This document shows, piece after piece, positions 37,446-46,315 of a DNA stretch of 64,000 nt. The stretch lies in IMG/VR virus record IMGVR_UViG_3300024261_000006, positions 89,119-153,118 of that record; one strand, written 5' to 3'. The notes beneath the pieces were generated by a model. The model did not search any database, was not told where the DNA came from, and saw only the letters and a list, made by a program, of their open reading frames with translations. Every line of letters begins with the position of its first letter. Within the stretch, counting starts at the first letter, position 1. The translations under genes were made by a program, and so were the position numbers. Origin of the DNA: a virus.

Positions 37446-40400
37446 TTATGATATTGTGCTTGGTATTTCAACGACTTCAGCAAGCATAAATCTCCATGTT
37501 ACGCCAAGATTTCTTTCATGAACTAGTTCATAAGTATTTTTAACGCAATGCGTGTTTTGTTGCGTTGATGATGGAAATCTCCTCGGCGCGCCCATACCTG
37601 GGCCTCTGAAGTATTGTATATATCCTGAATCAGCACCATTGTTTCGACTATAACTGCTTGAATGGTGATTTGTGAGACCCATTAAACCTGACTGATATGG
37701 CAATCTCCCCGTATAGCTCCTAATAAACGTCGCTTCTTTTAGATTAGAAGTTATCAAACTAGTATCTGAAAAGTCTCTGAAGCCTTTAGGTACCATTATT
37801 GATTGCATTGCATTATAAGTATTATAAACATGTAAACCCGTTCTTGGCAAATTTATGCTAGTAATAGCACTTTTAATACTGTTATATATTGTAATCATGT
37901 TTTCTTGTTCAGACTTGCTAGAATCATAAATGCTAGAATCACTTAGATCTACTTGAAATTTATCACTGTAACCATGAGTATTATTAGGATTATGAAGGTT
38001 ATATGCTACATATTTTTCATTAAAATTTTGGTATATTTTATCGTTTTTGTTTGTAAACAGCTTTATATTACCGGGAATGTGTGTGTAAGATCCAGTTAAG
38101 CTTGTGTCAAGTGAAGACGTATTTATTGTAGAAATATAGTAGAAGCATATTTTTATTCCGGGAGTAATATTAGAAGTTTTAGGCAGTTCTATACCCATTA
38201 ATTGTTGATAACCACCTGACATTACTGGGTAAACAGGGTATCTGCCTTGAAAAAATCCATCTGTGCTTGTATCTTTATACCTTGCGGTCGGAGCTTTGTT
38301 TGCCCATGATTCTGAACTAGGATTTATTTTATTGACTGAAAGGTTCCTTCTCCATCGTTCGTTTTTAACTACTACATGTGCTGTATCACCTATAAAATCG
38401 TTAGCAGATACTGAGTAAATTTGTCCCGGAGGTGTGCTTTCATTAAATGTTATATATTTGTATTGGTCGCTAGTAGCAGATGGTTGAAAGTCTTGTAGTT
38501 TTTGAATAACATAAGATTTTATAGCTCTCGTAGTTGCTATTGAAGAGTGATTTCCAGCAACATTTTGTGCATCTAGTTCTACATCAACAGTCGTTTCTAG
38601 TGGGTTTGCATTTGAATTTGATACTGTAGGATCTTGTGGTACATTTCCTAAAATCTTATATGGACTTATCTTTTCTATTTTCGCTTTTGTAATATTGTCG
38701 TCAAGAATCTTTGATGTCACAACAGCATTGTCTGCAATTTTACTAGCAATAACTGCACTATCTGATATCTTTGCAGTTACAACTGCACTGGATTGTAGTT
38801 TGCCTGAACTTATTGCATCATCTAAAATTTTACCTGTTGTTATTGCACTGTCTTCTATTAAGTTTGTGTATACTTTTCTAGCTTCAATTACTGTAGGCGA
38901 ATTACTTTGAAATGTTGGAATCTTATCATTTAATCCTGAATCTCCACTTTGAGGTGATCCCTTCATTGCTGTAAGGAAAGTTTGTGTTGTAAATGTTCCG
39001 GATTCAGGGTAAGAAATTACCCAACATTGAAAATTATGTGTACCATTGCTGCCTGCTGTAATATTTAAATTACTATAAATAATTTCTATTATTCCTGGGC
39101 CAGAATTTATTGTTATACTTTTTGAAAGGCTTGGCGAGACTGAATTGCCTGGAGAGTTTTTATGATCAAGAATAGACTCAGAACCGTCTCCTGTATTAAT
39201 TGTAAATGTCTGGCTTTTACCCCAAGAAATAATTCGCATAGAAGACTTGCCATGAATGGCAAAGTCTGGCGGAGGAAGATAAATTGTTCTAGGCGTTTCT
39301 TGTTCTGCTGTAAATAAGACTGTCTTTCCCCACAAAGATACCCCGCCAGTCGCTAAAATTAATGTAGTAGCGGGTGTATGATGTATTTCTTCTTTAGTTA
39401 CAGTACTTGGTAATAGCCATTCAGTGCCATTAAATCTTAATAAAACTTCACCGTTTACTAGCTTGTTAATGTCATATGAAGCTAATGTACCACTACCACT
39501 TTTGGGCCTAATATCTAATCTTCCATGAAGGCCAAAACTATGTTTATCACCATACTTTGTTTGAAAAGTGCTTGTTGTAGTACTTATATTATTGCTTTGA
39601 TTAGGGTGATCTTTTATTTGAAATCTTATTATTATAAGATCACCAGTTTTTGAGTGTATATTGTTAATAGCAGGAAGATTAAATCTATGAACATAACCTC
39701 CACTTGCTGTAGAAAAGCCGGCATTACTTCTTTGTATTACTGTATGAACTCTATTAGAAATTAAATCTTCACCGTCTGTGCTAAGTGGTTCATTATTAGA
39801 GTAATTATTTGTGCCAGGAAGATGATTATTACTATAGTCAAATGTTTCAAACGTTAGATTGCTTGTGCTTGTTATAGCATCTGCAGCTGCAGAAACTATT
39901 TCAGAAACTGATGCCTTTCTATGCACTTGCTTGTCTAGATCATAAACAACAAGCATATCATTGTCTTTTGATATCGTTTGACTAGCTGATGCGTATGTAG
40001 GATAACTATCTATATTCAACACGTCAGTTAATAAATCAGATATTGTAGGCTTATATAAAGCATTATTATATTCTACTAAAAGCCTTGTTGATGATCTGTT
40101 AATTTTTAAATTAGTTGCTGTTATTGTATTAGTAATGCCAGTTATTAAATTGCTATTAAGCTTTGAACTTGATACAGAGCCATCAGCTAGCTTAGAAGTA
40201 GTTACTTTACTATCAACAATTTTTAATAAAGGTGAAGAACCTCCAGAGTCTAAGTAAACTTCTCCGCCACTTCCTATATTTAAACCCCAAGAAGAAACAT
40301 TATTTGAGCTGCTTCCAAATATAACATTAGATAGTTCTGATATTTTTACTTTTCTATTGTTTCCTTGCCCATCAATGTCAGCAATAATAAGCCCAGTAGA

Positions 40401-42557
40401 CTTAAGTGTATCAGACGATAGCTCAGTACCACCGTCTATATCAATAGCAGTAATTCCTATTTTATCTGATGTTGTTATCTTACTTAATTTTGTATCAGCA
40501 ATAGATCCAGCTAACATTGCATTTGTAACACCTGATGTTGCTATTGATAAACCATCTGTAGATACTGCTAAACCACCTGCTGATTTTAATTTTGCTGATA
40601 TTGTGTTCCCAATTTGACTTAATCCTAGTCCAGCAGAAAAGTTTGCTGCTGAAGAGAATTTTCTAAATTCAAGGTCAACAGCGCCTACGTTTCCAGTTCC
40701 TGACGATATAAAACCAGAATCTTTATTAGACGCACCATCTTCTACAAAAACAAATTTTGTATCTATTGCAGCTGCTGGGTTAGATACAAAATCTGCTCTT
40801 GTTAATACTACTGCAGGCGTTAAAGCTGTTACTGTATAGACGCCATTATGTTTCTTGTCTGCCTGATTTTTAACAAGTATTCTATCACCAGCTGAAACTG
40901 TGTAACTCGTATCAACTACAAGTGAAGTGCCTGATCCTGTGAGAGTTTGTGATGAATTATTATATGTAAAACCTAGATTCTGTTCTGTTGCAGCTTTTAC
41001 CGGGGTTAGTATTTCATCAAATCCAGATATTTTACTATCAATTGCTGCATTCATCTGTGTTGTAGTTGAATAGTTGGTCAAGTTTGTTATGAATCCTTGA
41101 CTACCTACCCATGATTCTGTAGCATAACCATTAAGCGAAGAGCTTGTTATAAATCCTTGAATACCTACCCATGATTCTGTAGCATAACCTCTTAAATCAA
41201 CCCATTCTTCTGTTGCTAAAGTATTATTATTAGAGCCATCATGGGTAGGTAGATTTAGAGTGATGTTGCTATTATTTGCAAATATGCTGTTTGAGCTATT
41301 TTCCGGTGCTTTTATGCTAACATATAAGTTAGAACTAGAAGAGTTATTTGTATAAAGCCTTAACTCTGAACCAGATGTACTGTTATTGTTTATTGAAACT
41401 AAGCCATCAGAAATCTCTGTGCCGTTTAAAGTTTGACTTCCAGGTAAAAATTTAATGCTGCTAGATGATGATTTTATTGAATTTGTTCCTACATTTAAAT
41501 CACCACCCAGTGACGGAGCAGTATCTTCGCTAACAGACTCAATTCCTCTTGAAGTAGTTGTAGACCAATTTAAATTATGAGACCCTACAGTGTTTGCTGT
41601 CACTCCGTCAGGACGAGAAATAAAGCATGTTCCACTATTTTTTGTTCCTTGTAAAGCAAAAACTATAATGTTTTCAAAGTCTTCGCCTACTTTTAAATCA
41701 ATATCTCTTTCTAGGACAACAGATGAACTAGTTGTCATTGTTTTTACTTTATATAAGCCATTATGAACTGAACTTGTTTGATTTTTAACAAGAATTCTAT
41801 CGCCGACAACAAAAGAAGTTATACCGTCAATACTTAATGTACCTGTTGTCGCAACTTCAGTTAACTCTCCTGTAGAAGAGTTATAAGTATAGTTTAAGTT
41901 TTCTTTTGTCGCAACTTTAACAGGCTCTTTAAAAACTGGTATGTTATCAAATACTAAATTGCTGCCATCTTTTGTGCTAGAAAATCTTAGTCTATTTGTA
42001 GAACTTAAGCTTAAGTTTGACTTCCATTCAGTTCCATCAGAAAAGTTTATACCAAATGATTCTCCTGAAGAAGCTGTGTTTTTGACGTATAAAGATCTTA
42101 CTTCATTTGTTATGCTACCTAAATCGCTAGCATCTGTCATAGGCAAGAATGGGAACTCATTACTACTAGTTTTTGAGATTCTCCACTGATCATTTCCGTC
42201 TAACTTAAAATTAATAAAAGTATTACTTTGTGTATTGTCATCTGATACTAAAACTTCGCTTCTTGTTCCAGTATCATCTGCAAATATCCTATGAGTTTCA
42301 GCTGAACTTCCGCCTGAAGCTGTTGAAGATATTTTGTATCTCCAGCCTTCATTTGCATCTTCCTCTCTAGCAATCGTTATATTGTCACCAGCTTCTAATA
42401 AATCAAAATTGCTTAAGTTTTTTAATTCATCTGTTCTTAAATAATCAAAAGAACCACTTACAGCGTTTGACTCTAGCCATCTTCTTTTAGGCGTTGTATC
42501 TCTTAGGCCTAATTTACCTTCATTGTCTGCTCTTGGTACTAAATTTTTTGTTGCCAT
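37446..42557 (-). CDS. Giant tail fibre protein (1703 aa)
   Basis: Begins MATKNLVPRADNEGKLGLRD, similar to the other giant fibre. It contains three versions of the ATxxNLxxTYN ... GDRILVKNQ ... NGxYxV module (near residues 220-330 and 520-640), and two close copies of a 20-residue unit, ATESWVG-x-QGFIT. It also has a run of seven IxDSAxxxxKIxDxAxxxxK repeats near residue 1230-1290 (SAVVTAKISDSAVIASKIAD), which looks like a trimeric coiled stem. The last 300 residues are not repetitive and carry a distinct receptor-binding-like tip (SGYIQYFRGPGMGAPRRFPS). Host-recognition role is inferred from this plan. Confidence 0.85.
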   Translation of the reverse strand: MATKNLVPRADNEGKLGLRDTTPKRRWLESNAVSGSFDYLRTDELKNLSNFDLLEAGDNITIAREEDANEGWRYKISSTASGGSSAETHRIFADDTGTRSEVLVSDDNTQSNTFINFKLDGNDQWRISKTSSNEFPFLPMTDASDLGSITNEVRSLYVKNTASSGESFGINFSDGTEWKSNLSLSSTNRLRFSSTKDGSNLVFDNIPVFKEPVKVATKENLNYTYNSSTGELTEVATTGTLSIDGITSFVVGDRILVKNQTSSVHNGLYKVKTMTTSSSVVLERDIDLKVGEDFENIIVFALQGTKNSGTCFISRPDGVTANTVGSHNLNWSTTTSRGIESVSEDTAPSLGGDLNVGTNSIKSSSSSIKFLPGSQTLNGTEISDGLVSINNNSTSGSELRLYTNNSSSSNLYVSIKAPENSSNSIFANNSNITLNLPTHDGSNNNTLATEEWVDLRGYATESWVGIQGFITSSSLNGYATESWVGSQGFITNLTNYSTTTQMNAAIDSKISGFDEILTPVKAATEQNLGFTYNNSSQTLTGSGTSLVVDTSYTVSAGDRILVKNQADKKHNGVYTVTALTPAVVLTRADFVSNPAAAIDTKFVFVEDGASNKDSGFISSGTGNVGAVDLEFRKFSSAANFSAGLGLSQIGNTISAKLKSAGGLAVSTDGLSIATSGVTNAMLAGSIADTKLSKITTSDKIGITAIDIDGGTELSSDTLKSTGLIIADIDGQGNNRKVKISELSNVIFGSSSNNVSSWGLNIGSGGEVYLDSGGSSPLLKIVDSKVTTSKLADGSVSSSKLNSNLITGITNTITATNLKINRSSTRLLVEYNNALYKPTISDLLTDVLNIDSYPTYASASQTISKDNDMLVVYDLDKQVHRKASVSEIVSAAADAITSTSNLTFETFDYSNNHLPGTNNYSNNEPLSTDGEDLISNRVHTVIQRSNAGFSTASGGYVHRFNLPAINNIHSKTGDLIIIRFQIKDHPNQSNNISTTTSTFQTKYGDKHSFGLHGRLDIRPKSGSGTLASYDINKLVNGEVLLRFNGTEWLLPSTVTKEEIHHTPATTLILATGGVSLWGKTVLFTAEQETPRTIYLPPPDFAIHGKSSMRIISWGKSQTFTINTGDGSESILDHKNSPGNSVSPSLSKSITINSGPGIIEIIYSNLNITAGSNGTHNFQCWVISYPESGTFTTQTFLTAMKGSPQSGDSGLNDKIPTFQSNSPTVIEARKVYTNLIEDSAITTGKILDDAISSGKLQSSAVVTAKISDSAVIASKIADNAVVTSKILDDNITKAKIEKISPYKILGNVPQDPTVSNSNANPLETTVDVELDAQNVAGNHSSIATTRAIKSYVIQKLQDFQPSATSDQYKYITFNESTPPGQIYSVSANDFIGDTAHVVVKNERWRRNLSVNKINPSSESWANKAPTARYKDTSTDGFFQGRYPVYPVMSGGYQQLMGIELPKTSNITPGIKICFYYISTINTSSLDTSLTGSYTHIPGNIKLFTNKNDKIYQNFNEKYVAYNLHNPNNTHGYSDKFQVDLSDSSIYDSSKSEQENMITIYNSIKSAITSINLPRTGLHVYNTYNAMQSIMVPKGFRDFSDTSLITSNLKEATFIRSYTGRLPYQSGLMGLTNHHSSSYSRNNGADSGYIQYFRGPGMGAPRRFPSSTQQNTHCVKNTYELVHERNLGVTWRFMLAEVVEIPSTIS

Positions 42558-42641
42558 CTTATGAAGACTCCTAATATATTATTGTTTTATTTTAATTATT
42601 CTAGCCAATTGTATTATTTAAAAAGAATTAAAAATATTGAC

Positions 42642-43169
42642 CTATGAAGTTTGACATAAAGCTGCATCTGCAACTAAGTCTCTAGGCATTACATTACCAT
42701 CACTATCAAATTCAAAATACTTATCAGCTGCTTCTCTTCTATTCGTCATTGTATACTGAGAATATATAAATGTACTGTCAATATCAGTAAACTCATTAAA
42801 ATCAATAGCAAACAATCCTGTATCACCATCAAGTATATTTGTAGGTGTTAAACTGTCATCAAACACAGAATCTATTTCCCATAAAGTAGCATCAGACTTC
42901 AAACCATAAAGTGATCCACTTACTACAACGTCACCACCAAATACCGTTACTGACTTTGGTATATTGTTTTGTTTGCCACAAATTGATCCACTAACAAATA
43001 AAAATACGTCGTTGCCAACATTGTTTAGCATGTCAGTGTTAATGCCACCAACACTGTCAGTTGAACTAGAGTCTCCATAAACAATCAGCTTAGGCTCATC
43101 GCTAGAGTTTAAACCTGAAGCTATTATTTTTTTTACTTTAACTTGATTACTCTTAAAGTCTTTTGCCAT
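42642..43169 (-). CDS. Virion protein near fibres (175 aa)
   Basis: Begins MAKDFKSNQVKVKKIIASGL and contains GNDVFLFVSGSICGKQ followed by SVTVFGGDVVVSGSLYGLK. I associate the VFLFVSG ... VFGGDVVVSGSLY pattern with structural proteins near tail fibres of large marine phages. It is beta-rich with no signal peptide. It lies 2 nt upstream of the stop-start region of the next small protein and belongs to the fibre block. Confidence 0.7.
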   Translation of the reverse strand: MAKDFKSNQVKVKKIIASGLNSSDEPKLIVYGDSSSTDSVGGINTDMLNNVGNDVFLFVSGSICGKQNNIPKSVTVFGGDVVVSGSLYGLKSDATLWEIDSVFDDSLTPTNILDGDTGLFAIDFNEFTDIDSTFIYSQYTMTNRREAADKYFEFDSDGNVMPRDLVADAALCQTS

Positions 43170-43171
43170 TT

Positions 43172-43381
43172 TTAGTTTCCTTCTATTACTACATAATAAA
43201 TATCTGAACTAACTTCAGAACTAGAACTAATTTTAAAATAACTATTAGTCACTTCAGACAAGTAAACATTAATATCTTCACTCGGTGTTATTTTTATAAC
43301 GGGTTTAATGTACGTCTTATTGAGATTTACAGTTATCTCAGACACATTATTTAAGGTAACTTTACCTTTTTCAGATTTCAT
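43172..43381 (-). CDS. Small beta-rich protein (69 aa)
   Basis: A short protein (MKSEKGKVTLNNVSEITVNL...) of alternating hydrophobic strands. Its ATG overlaps the stop of the gene upstream (TAATG at 43381), which indicates coupled translation. It resembles half of the neighbouring 108-residue protein in strand pattern (K-T-Y-I-x-P-V-I-x-I compared with K-T-Y-T-S-I-P-I-I-A), so the two may form one sandwich. It is likely a fibre accessory. Confidence 0.7.
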   Translation of the reverse strand: MKSEKGKVTLNNVSEITVNLNKTYIKPVIKITPSEDINVYLSEVTNSYFKISSSSEVSSDIYYVVIEGN

Positions 43382-43707
43382 TACTCGTCATCCTTAAATA
43401 CTTGTAGATGTACTTTACCAGTAAATTCTGCCGAAGATTCTATTGTTACTGAAGTTAGATTTAATGATGTCACAAAAACATTGACATTTTCATCAGCAGC
43501 TGTAGCAGCAATTATTGGTATAGACGTATAAGTCTTTTTAAAAGTATATGATCCAGTATGTGTATTGTCAAAGTTTAAAATTTCTACTTCAGCGTCAATT
43601 CCTGATGAAACAGTACCATCACTATCACACAATTGCTTATAAATAGGCTTTTCTCTCAACAGAGGATAAGTCTTTTTAATTCTACTTAAATCATATATTT
43701 TTGTCAT
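43381..43707 (-). CDS. Small beta-sandwich virion protein (108 aa)
   Basis: Residues 45-105 (TGSYTFKKTYTSIPIIAATA, NVNVFVTSLNLTSVTIESSA, GKVHLQVF) follow the F-x-x-x-[FY]-x-x-x-P-x-[IV] ... V-x-x-x-x-F-x-[VI] pattern of the H-type-lectin-like domain found on fibre tips and adhesins. It is small enough to be a stand-alone tip or chaperone-like adaptor. It lies 8 nt downstream of the PhoH gene. Confidence 0.65.
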   Translation of the reverse strand: MTKIYDLSRIKKTYPLLREKPIYKQLCDSDGTVSSGIDAEVEILNFDNTHTGSYTFKKTYTSIPIIAATAADENVNVFVTSLNLTSVTIESSAEFTGKVHLQVFKDDE

Positions 43708-43715
43708 AATAACTC

Positions 43716-45047
43716 CTACAGCTTTAATGCTGCAATATTTGCAAGATCTGATCTGTAACCTTTTTCAAAGTTAACATGACCAGTTAAAGTCTCGTTTTTT
43801 AATTTTTCAGCAACAATAGTCAAACCATTTGAATACTTATTTACATATGGCAGATCTACTTGTTCAATATCGCCTAATAGTATTATTTTTGAATTTCTTC
43901 CTGTTCTTGTAATAACAGTCTTTAACTCATGGACAGTAGCATTCTGCGCTTCATCAACTATAATTATAGCATCATTAAAGCTTCTTCCTCTTATGTAAGA
44001 TAAAGGTGCTACATCTATCAATCCTTTTTCTATCATTATGTCAAAATAAGACAGATCACCAAACTGATTTCTGAAGTTGTCAACAATAGGTGCTAACCAT
44101 GGTGCCATTTTTTCATTAAGTGTTCCTGGAAGAAAACCAATATCTTTGCCCACAGTCTGTATAGGCCTTGTAAATATTATTCTTTTTTTAGTTTCTTTTT
44201 CAATTTCTTTCAAAGCTGTCATCAAAGTCAAATAAGTTTTACCACTGCCAGGAACACCTGTAAGAGTAACAAGTGATATATCTTTGTCTAGTAATAAATT
44301 CAAAGCAAATATCTGCTCTTTGTTTTTTGGCTCAATCCCAGTCTTTTTCTGTATTTCACTTTTGCTAAGTACTAGCTTTAAATGATCTCTTTTCTTTATG
44401 CATAGCGCTGAAGACGAAATGCTTTCATTTGACTTTACTACAAGACACTCGTTTTCACAAAGATCAGAAGACTGCATTTCTAGTTTTTCTATTCTAATTA
44501 CTTTATTAGAGTATAGACCGTTTATAACATCAAGAGAAGAGTCTACGCTAGCCATGCCTTTGAATAAATTATCTTCTTCAATAAATTCATAATCAGCGTA
44601 ATAATCATTGGCTGCAATATTTGCTGCATCACATTTAACTCTAAGATTGATATCTTTTGTTATAAGAATAATATCTGAATATTGTTCTGAAAAATTGTTT
44701 TGCAAATAATTTACATTAGACATAATAATATTATCATTAAGGCTTCTATCTAGAACTTCTATTTTATCCCAGCTCTGATTTGCCTCAACTTTTATTGAAG
44801 CATTTGTCTCTTTTATGTAAATACCTTTCTGTAAGTTTCCATGTGCCCTTGCTTCATCTAGAAATCTATTGAAATATCTAGAGTTCTCGCCCAATATTCC
44901 TTCTCTTGACTTAAACTTATCAAGCTCTTCTAAAACAATCATAGGGATTACTATATCATTGTTTTTTAAATTATTGATACAATTTTTATCATACAATAAA
45001 ACGCTCGTATCGACAATAAAAAGTTTTTTGCTTTTATTTGGTATCAT
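43716..45047 (-). CDS. PhoH-family ATPase with N-terminal PIN nuclease domain
   Basis: 443 residues. The N-terminal PIN domain has acidic residues in the expected places: D13 (FIVDTSVLL), E40/E41, D105 (LNDNII) and D132 (ITKDINLR). The C-terminal PhoH domain has Walker A GVPGSGKT (264-271), then the motifs RPIQTVGKDIGFLPGTLNEK and IIIVDEAQN (Walker B), and LLGDIEQVD. Many phages carry PhoH alone; this is the longer PIN-PhoH form seen in bacteria. It is thought to couple RNA unwinding to cleavage, but its phage role is unclear. It is divergently oriented from the plus-strand gene at 45115. Confidence 0.9.
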   Translation of the reverse strand: MIPNKSKKLFIVDTSVLLYDKNCINNLKNNDIVIPMIVLEELDKFKSREGILGENSRYFNRFLDEARAHGNLQKGIYIKETNASIKVEANQSWDKIEVLDRSLNDNIIMSNVNYLQNNFSEQYSDIILITKDINLRVKCDAANIAANDYYADYEFIEEDNLFKGMASVDSSLDVINGLYSNKVIRIEKLEMQSSDLCENECLVVKSNESISSSALCIKKRDHLKLVLSKSEIQKKTGIEPKNKEQIFALNLLLDKDISLVTLTGVPGSGKTYLTLMTALKEIEKETKKRIIFTRPIQTVGKDIGFLPGTLNEKMAPWLAPIVDNFRNQFGDLSYFDIMIEKGLIDVAPLSYIRGRSFNDAIIIVDEAQNATVHELKTVITRTGRNSKIILLGDIEQVDLPYVNKYSNGLTIVAEKLKNETLTGHVNFEKGYRSDLANIAALKL

Positions 45048-45080
45048 TTATAAAACCTTTCAAATGATTCTAAGATAATA

Positions 45081-45088
45081 TATAAATA
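45081..45088 (+). promoter_or_regulatory. Late promoter TATAAATA ahead of the Zn-Cys HTH gene
   Basis: A perfect TATAAATA is followed after 26 nt by the ATG at 45115, with GAAAGG as ribosome site. It lies in the divergent gap between the PhoH gene and this gene. Confidence 0.5.
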
Positions 45089-45114
45089 TTTTTCAATTTA
45101 GAAAGGTTAAAAAT

Positions 45115-45363
45115 ATGTCAACAAATAAATTAGCATGCTTTGCTGCTCACGAAGAGAATAACAAATCGTGCCAAAATAAATCGTGCAGATTTTGGCACGA
45201 TTTAAATGATTCATCTAATTGCATTCTAAACAAAGTCAAAAAGCAAGAAGATTTTACACTACAGGAAGTTGGTAATCTATTTGGTATTACTAGAATGAGA
45301 GTGTGTCAAATAGAAAAACAATCAATAGCTAAGATAAGAAAAAAAGCTACTTTTGCAATGTAA
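45115..45363 (+). CDS. Cysteine-cluster protein with sigma region 4-like HTH
   Basis: 82 residues. Four cysteines (C8, C19, C24, C36) in the first half (CFAAHEENNKSCQNKSCRFW ... NC) could bind zinc. Residues 48-68 (TLQEVGNLFGITRMRVCQIE) are a textbook sigma-70 region 4 helix-turn-helix with its R-x-R-V-x-Q-I-E ending. It is therefore probably a small transcription regulator that binds DNA near -35 elements. It stands alone on the plus strand with its own late-type promoter, and its 3' end overlaps the convergent Hc1-like gene by 17 nt. Confidence 0.8.
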   Translation: MSTNKLACFAAHEENNKSCQNKSCRFWHDLNDSSNCILNKVKKQEDFTLQEVGNLFGITRMRVCQIEKQSIAKIRKKATFAM

Positions 45364-45568
45364 ACTTAACAAAGTCCCCTGAAAAACCTTTTAGGTGACG
45401 AAGACCTTTTCTCAATCTAATTCCAGCAGCTTTGTTACCTTTGTTTGACTTCAAAGCGTCAGATTCCATTGACTCAACTAACAGTCTTAGCCTACCATAA
45501 TAAGCCTCTACAGAATCAGGAGTGGGTAGAGTAGTATCTTCTTCGATTAGTGTTTCTTCAATACTCAT
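45347..45568 (-). CDS. Histone H1-like (Hc1-like) small basic protein
   Basis: 73 residues with an acidic first third and a basic second half. The segment SNKGNKAAGIRLRKGLRHLK corresponds to the K-GNKAAG-x-R-[AL]-RK-x-L-x-x-L core of Hc1-type bacterial histone H1 homologues, which compact DNA. The usual long Lys/Ala tail is missing, so it may be a reduced form or act as a subunit partner. It lies in a run of small minus-strand genes and overlaps a convergent gene at its 3' end. Confidence 0.65.
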   Translation of the reverse strand: MSIEETLIEEDTTLPTPDSVEAYYGRLRLLVESMESDALKSNKGNKAAGIRLRKGLRHLKGFSGDFVKFTLQK

Positions 45569-45596
45569 GTAAGTATTCCTTTCATATAATATTGCA

Positions 45597-45833
45597 TTAT
45601 AATATCAGCTGTTCAGCTTTCTGTAAATCTTTTTTGTTTTCTTTATCCTCTTCTTTTTTAATAATAGAAATAATATCTTTCATCGTAGATACATCTTCTA
45701 GCTCTAAAGATAAAAGTTCTATTATTTTTATAATTTCTTTTTGGTTGATGCCAAAGTCAATTATTTCTTTGTGTATGCTTCTACATTTTTCAAAGGAAGC
45801 AAAGTCGTCTGGATTATTTGGATCTAAATTCAT
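45597..45833 (-). CDS. Small helical phage protein (78 aa)
   Basis: MNLDPNNPDDFASFEKCRSI, then GINQKEIIKIIELLSLELED. I recall a family of short phage proteins with this [QE]-x-x-I-[LI]-x-[IL]-I-x-LLSLELED core but no known function. It is mostly helical and charged. It shares a TAATG junction with the zinc-ribbon-like gene upstream, so the two are probably translated together. Confidence 0.7.
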   Translation of the reverse strand: MNLDPNNPDDFASFEKCRSIHKEIIDFGINQKEIIKIIELLSLELEDVSTMKDIISIIKKEEDKENKKDLQKAEQLIL

Positions 45834-46315
45834 TACAAATACCTTTGTACAATCTCTTTTTTTATTTTAAATTTTCCTTTGTCTATTGACAACATGTTAA
45901 TTATTATATTATTATCTGTTTCGTTTTTTTCTAGGACAATGTTTCCTGATTGTTCGTTTTCAATCAAGAATTCTGTCAATTCCCAGTCTGAAACGTGGAG
46001 TTGATTTTTTTCTAAAACATCGACAAGTCTTTCATAACCTTGTGATACTAAATTAAACTTTACGTCTTCTTTTGTCAATACTAAGCTGTTTAATCCTTCT
46101 ATTCCCCACTTAAGATCACTTTTAAAAACCTCGTGTACTTTATGAACAATATCACAATTTTCACAGATAATATACTTTTCTTCTATTTCATCGTTTTCAT
46201 CTAAAACTTTAGAAAAAACAGGGATCTTGTGGTATACAGGAGCTGTTTTGTTTTTAAAAATAGGTAATGTGCATTGACATTCTACTAAATGTTTAACGTA
46301 TTGATTATTATTCAT
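45833..46315 (-). CDS. Zinc-ribbon-like phage protein (160 aa)
   Basis: Starts YVKHLVECQCTLPIFKN (C-x-C) and has ICENCDIVHKVHEV (C-x2-C) near residue 62, giving a four-cysteine metal site. The second half is alpha/beta, with WELTEFLIENEQSG then NIVLEKNE. I recall this architecture in proteins of large marine phages, without an assigned function. It overlaps the chaperonin-like gene upstream by 8 nt and is coupled to the 78-residue gene downstream. Confidence 0.7.
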   Translation of the reverse strand: MNNNQYVKHLVECQCTLPIFKNKTAPVYHKIPVFSKVLDENDEIEEKYIICENCDIVHKVHEVFKSDLKWGIEGLNSLVLTKEDVKFNLVSQGYERLVDVLEKNQLHVSDWELTEFLIENEQSGNIVLEKNETDNNIIINMLSIDKGKFKIKKEIVQRYL

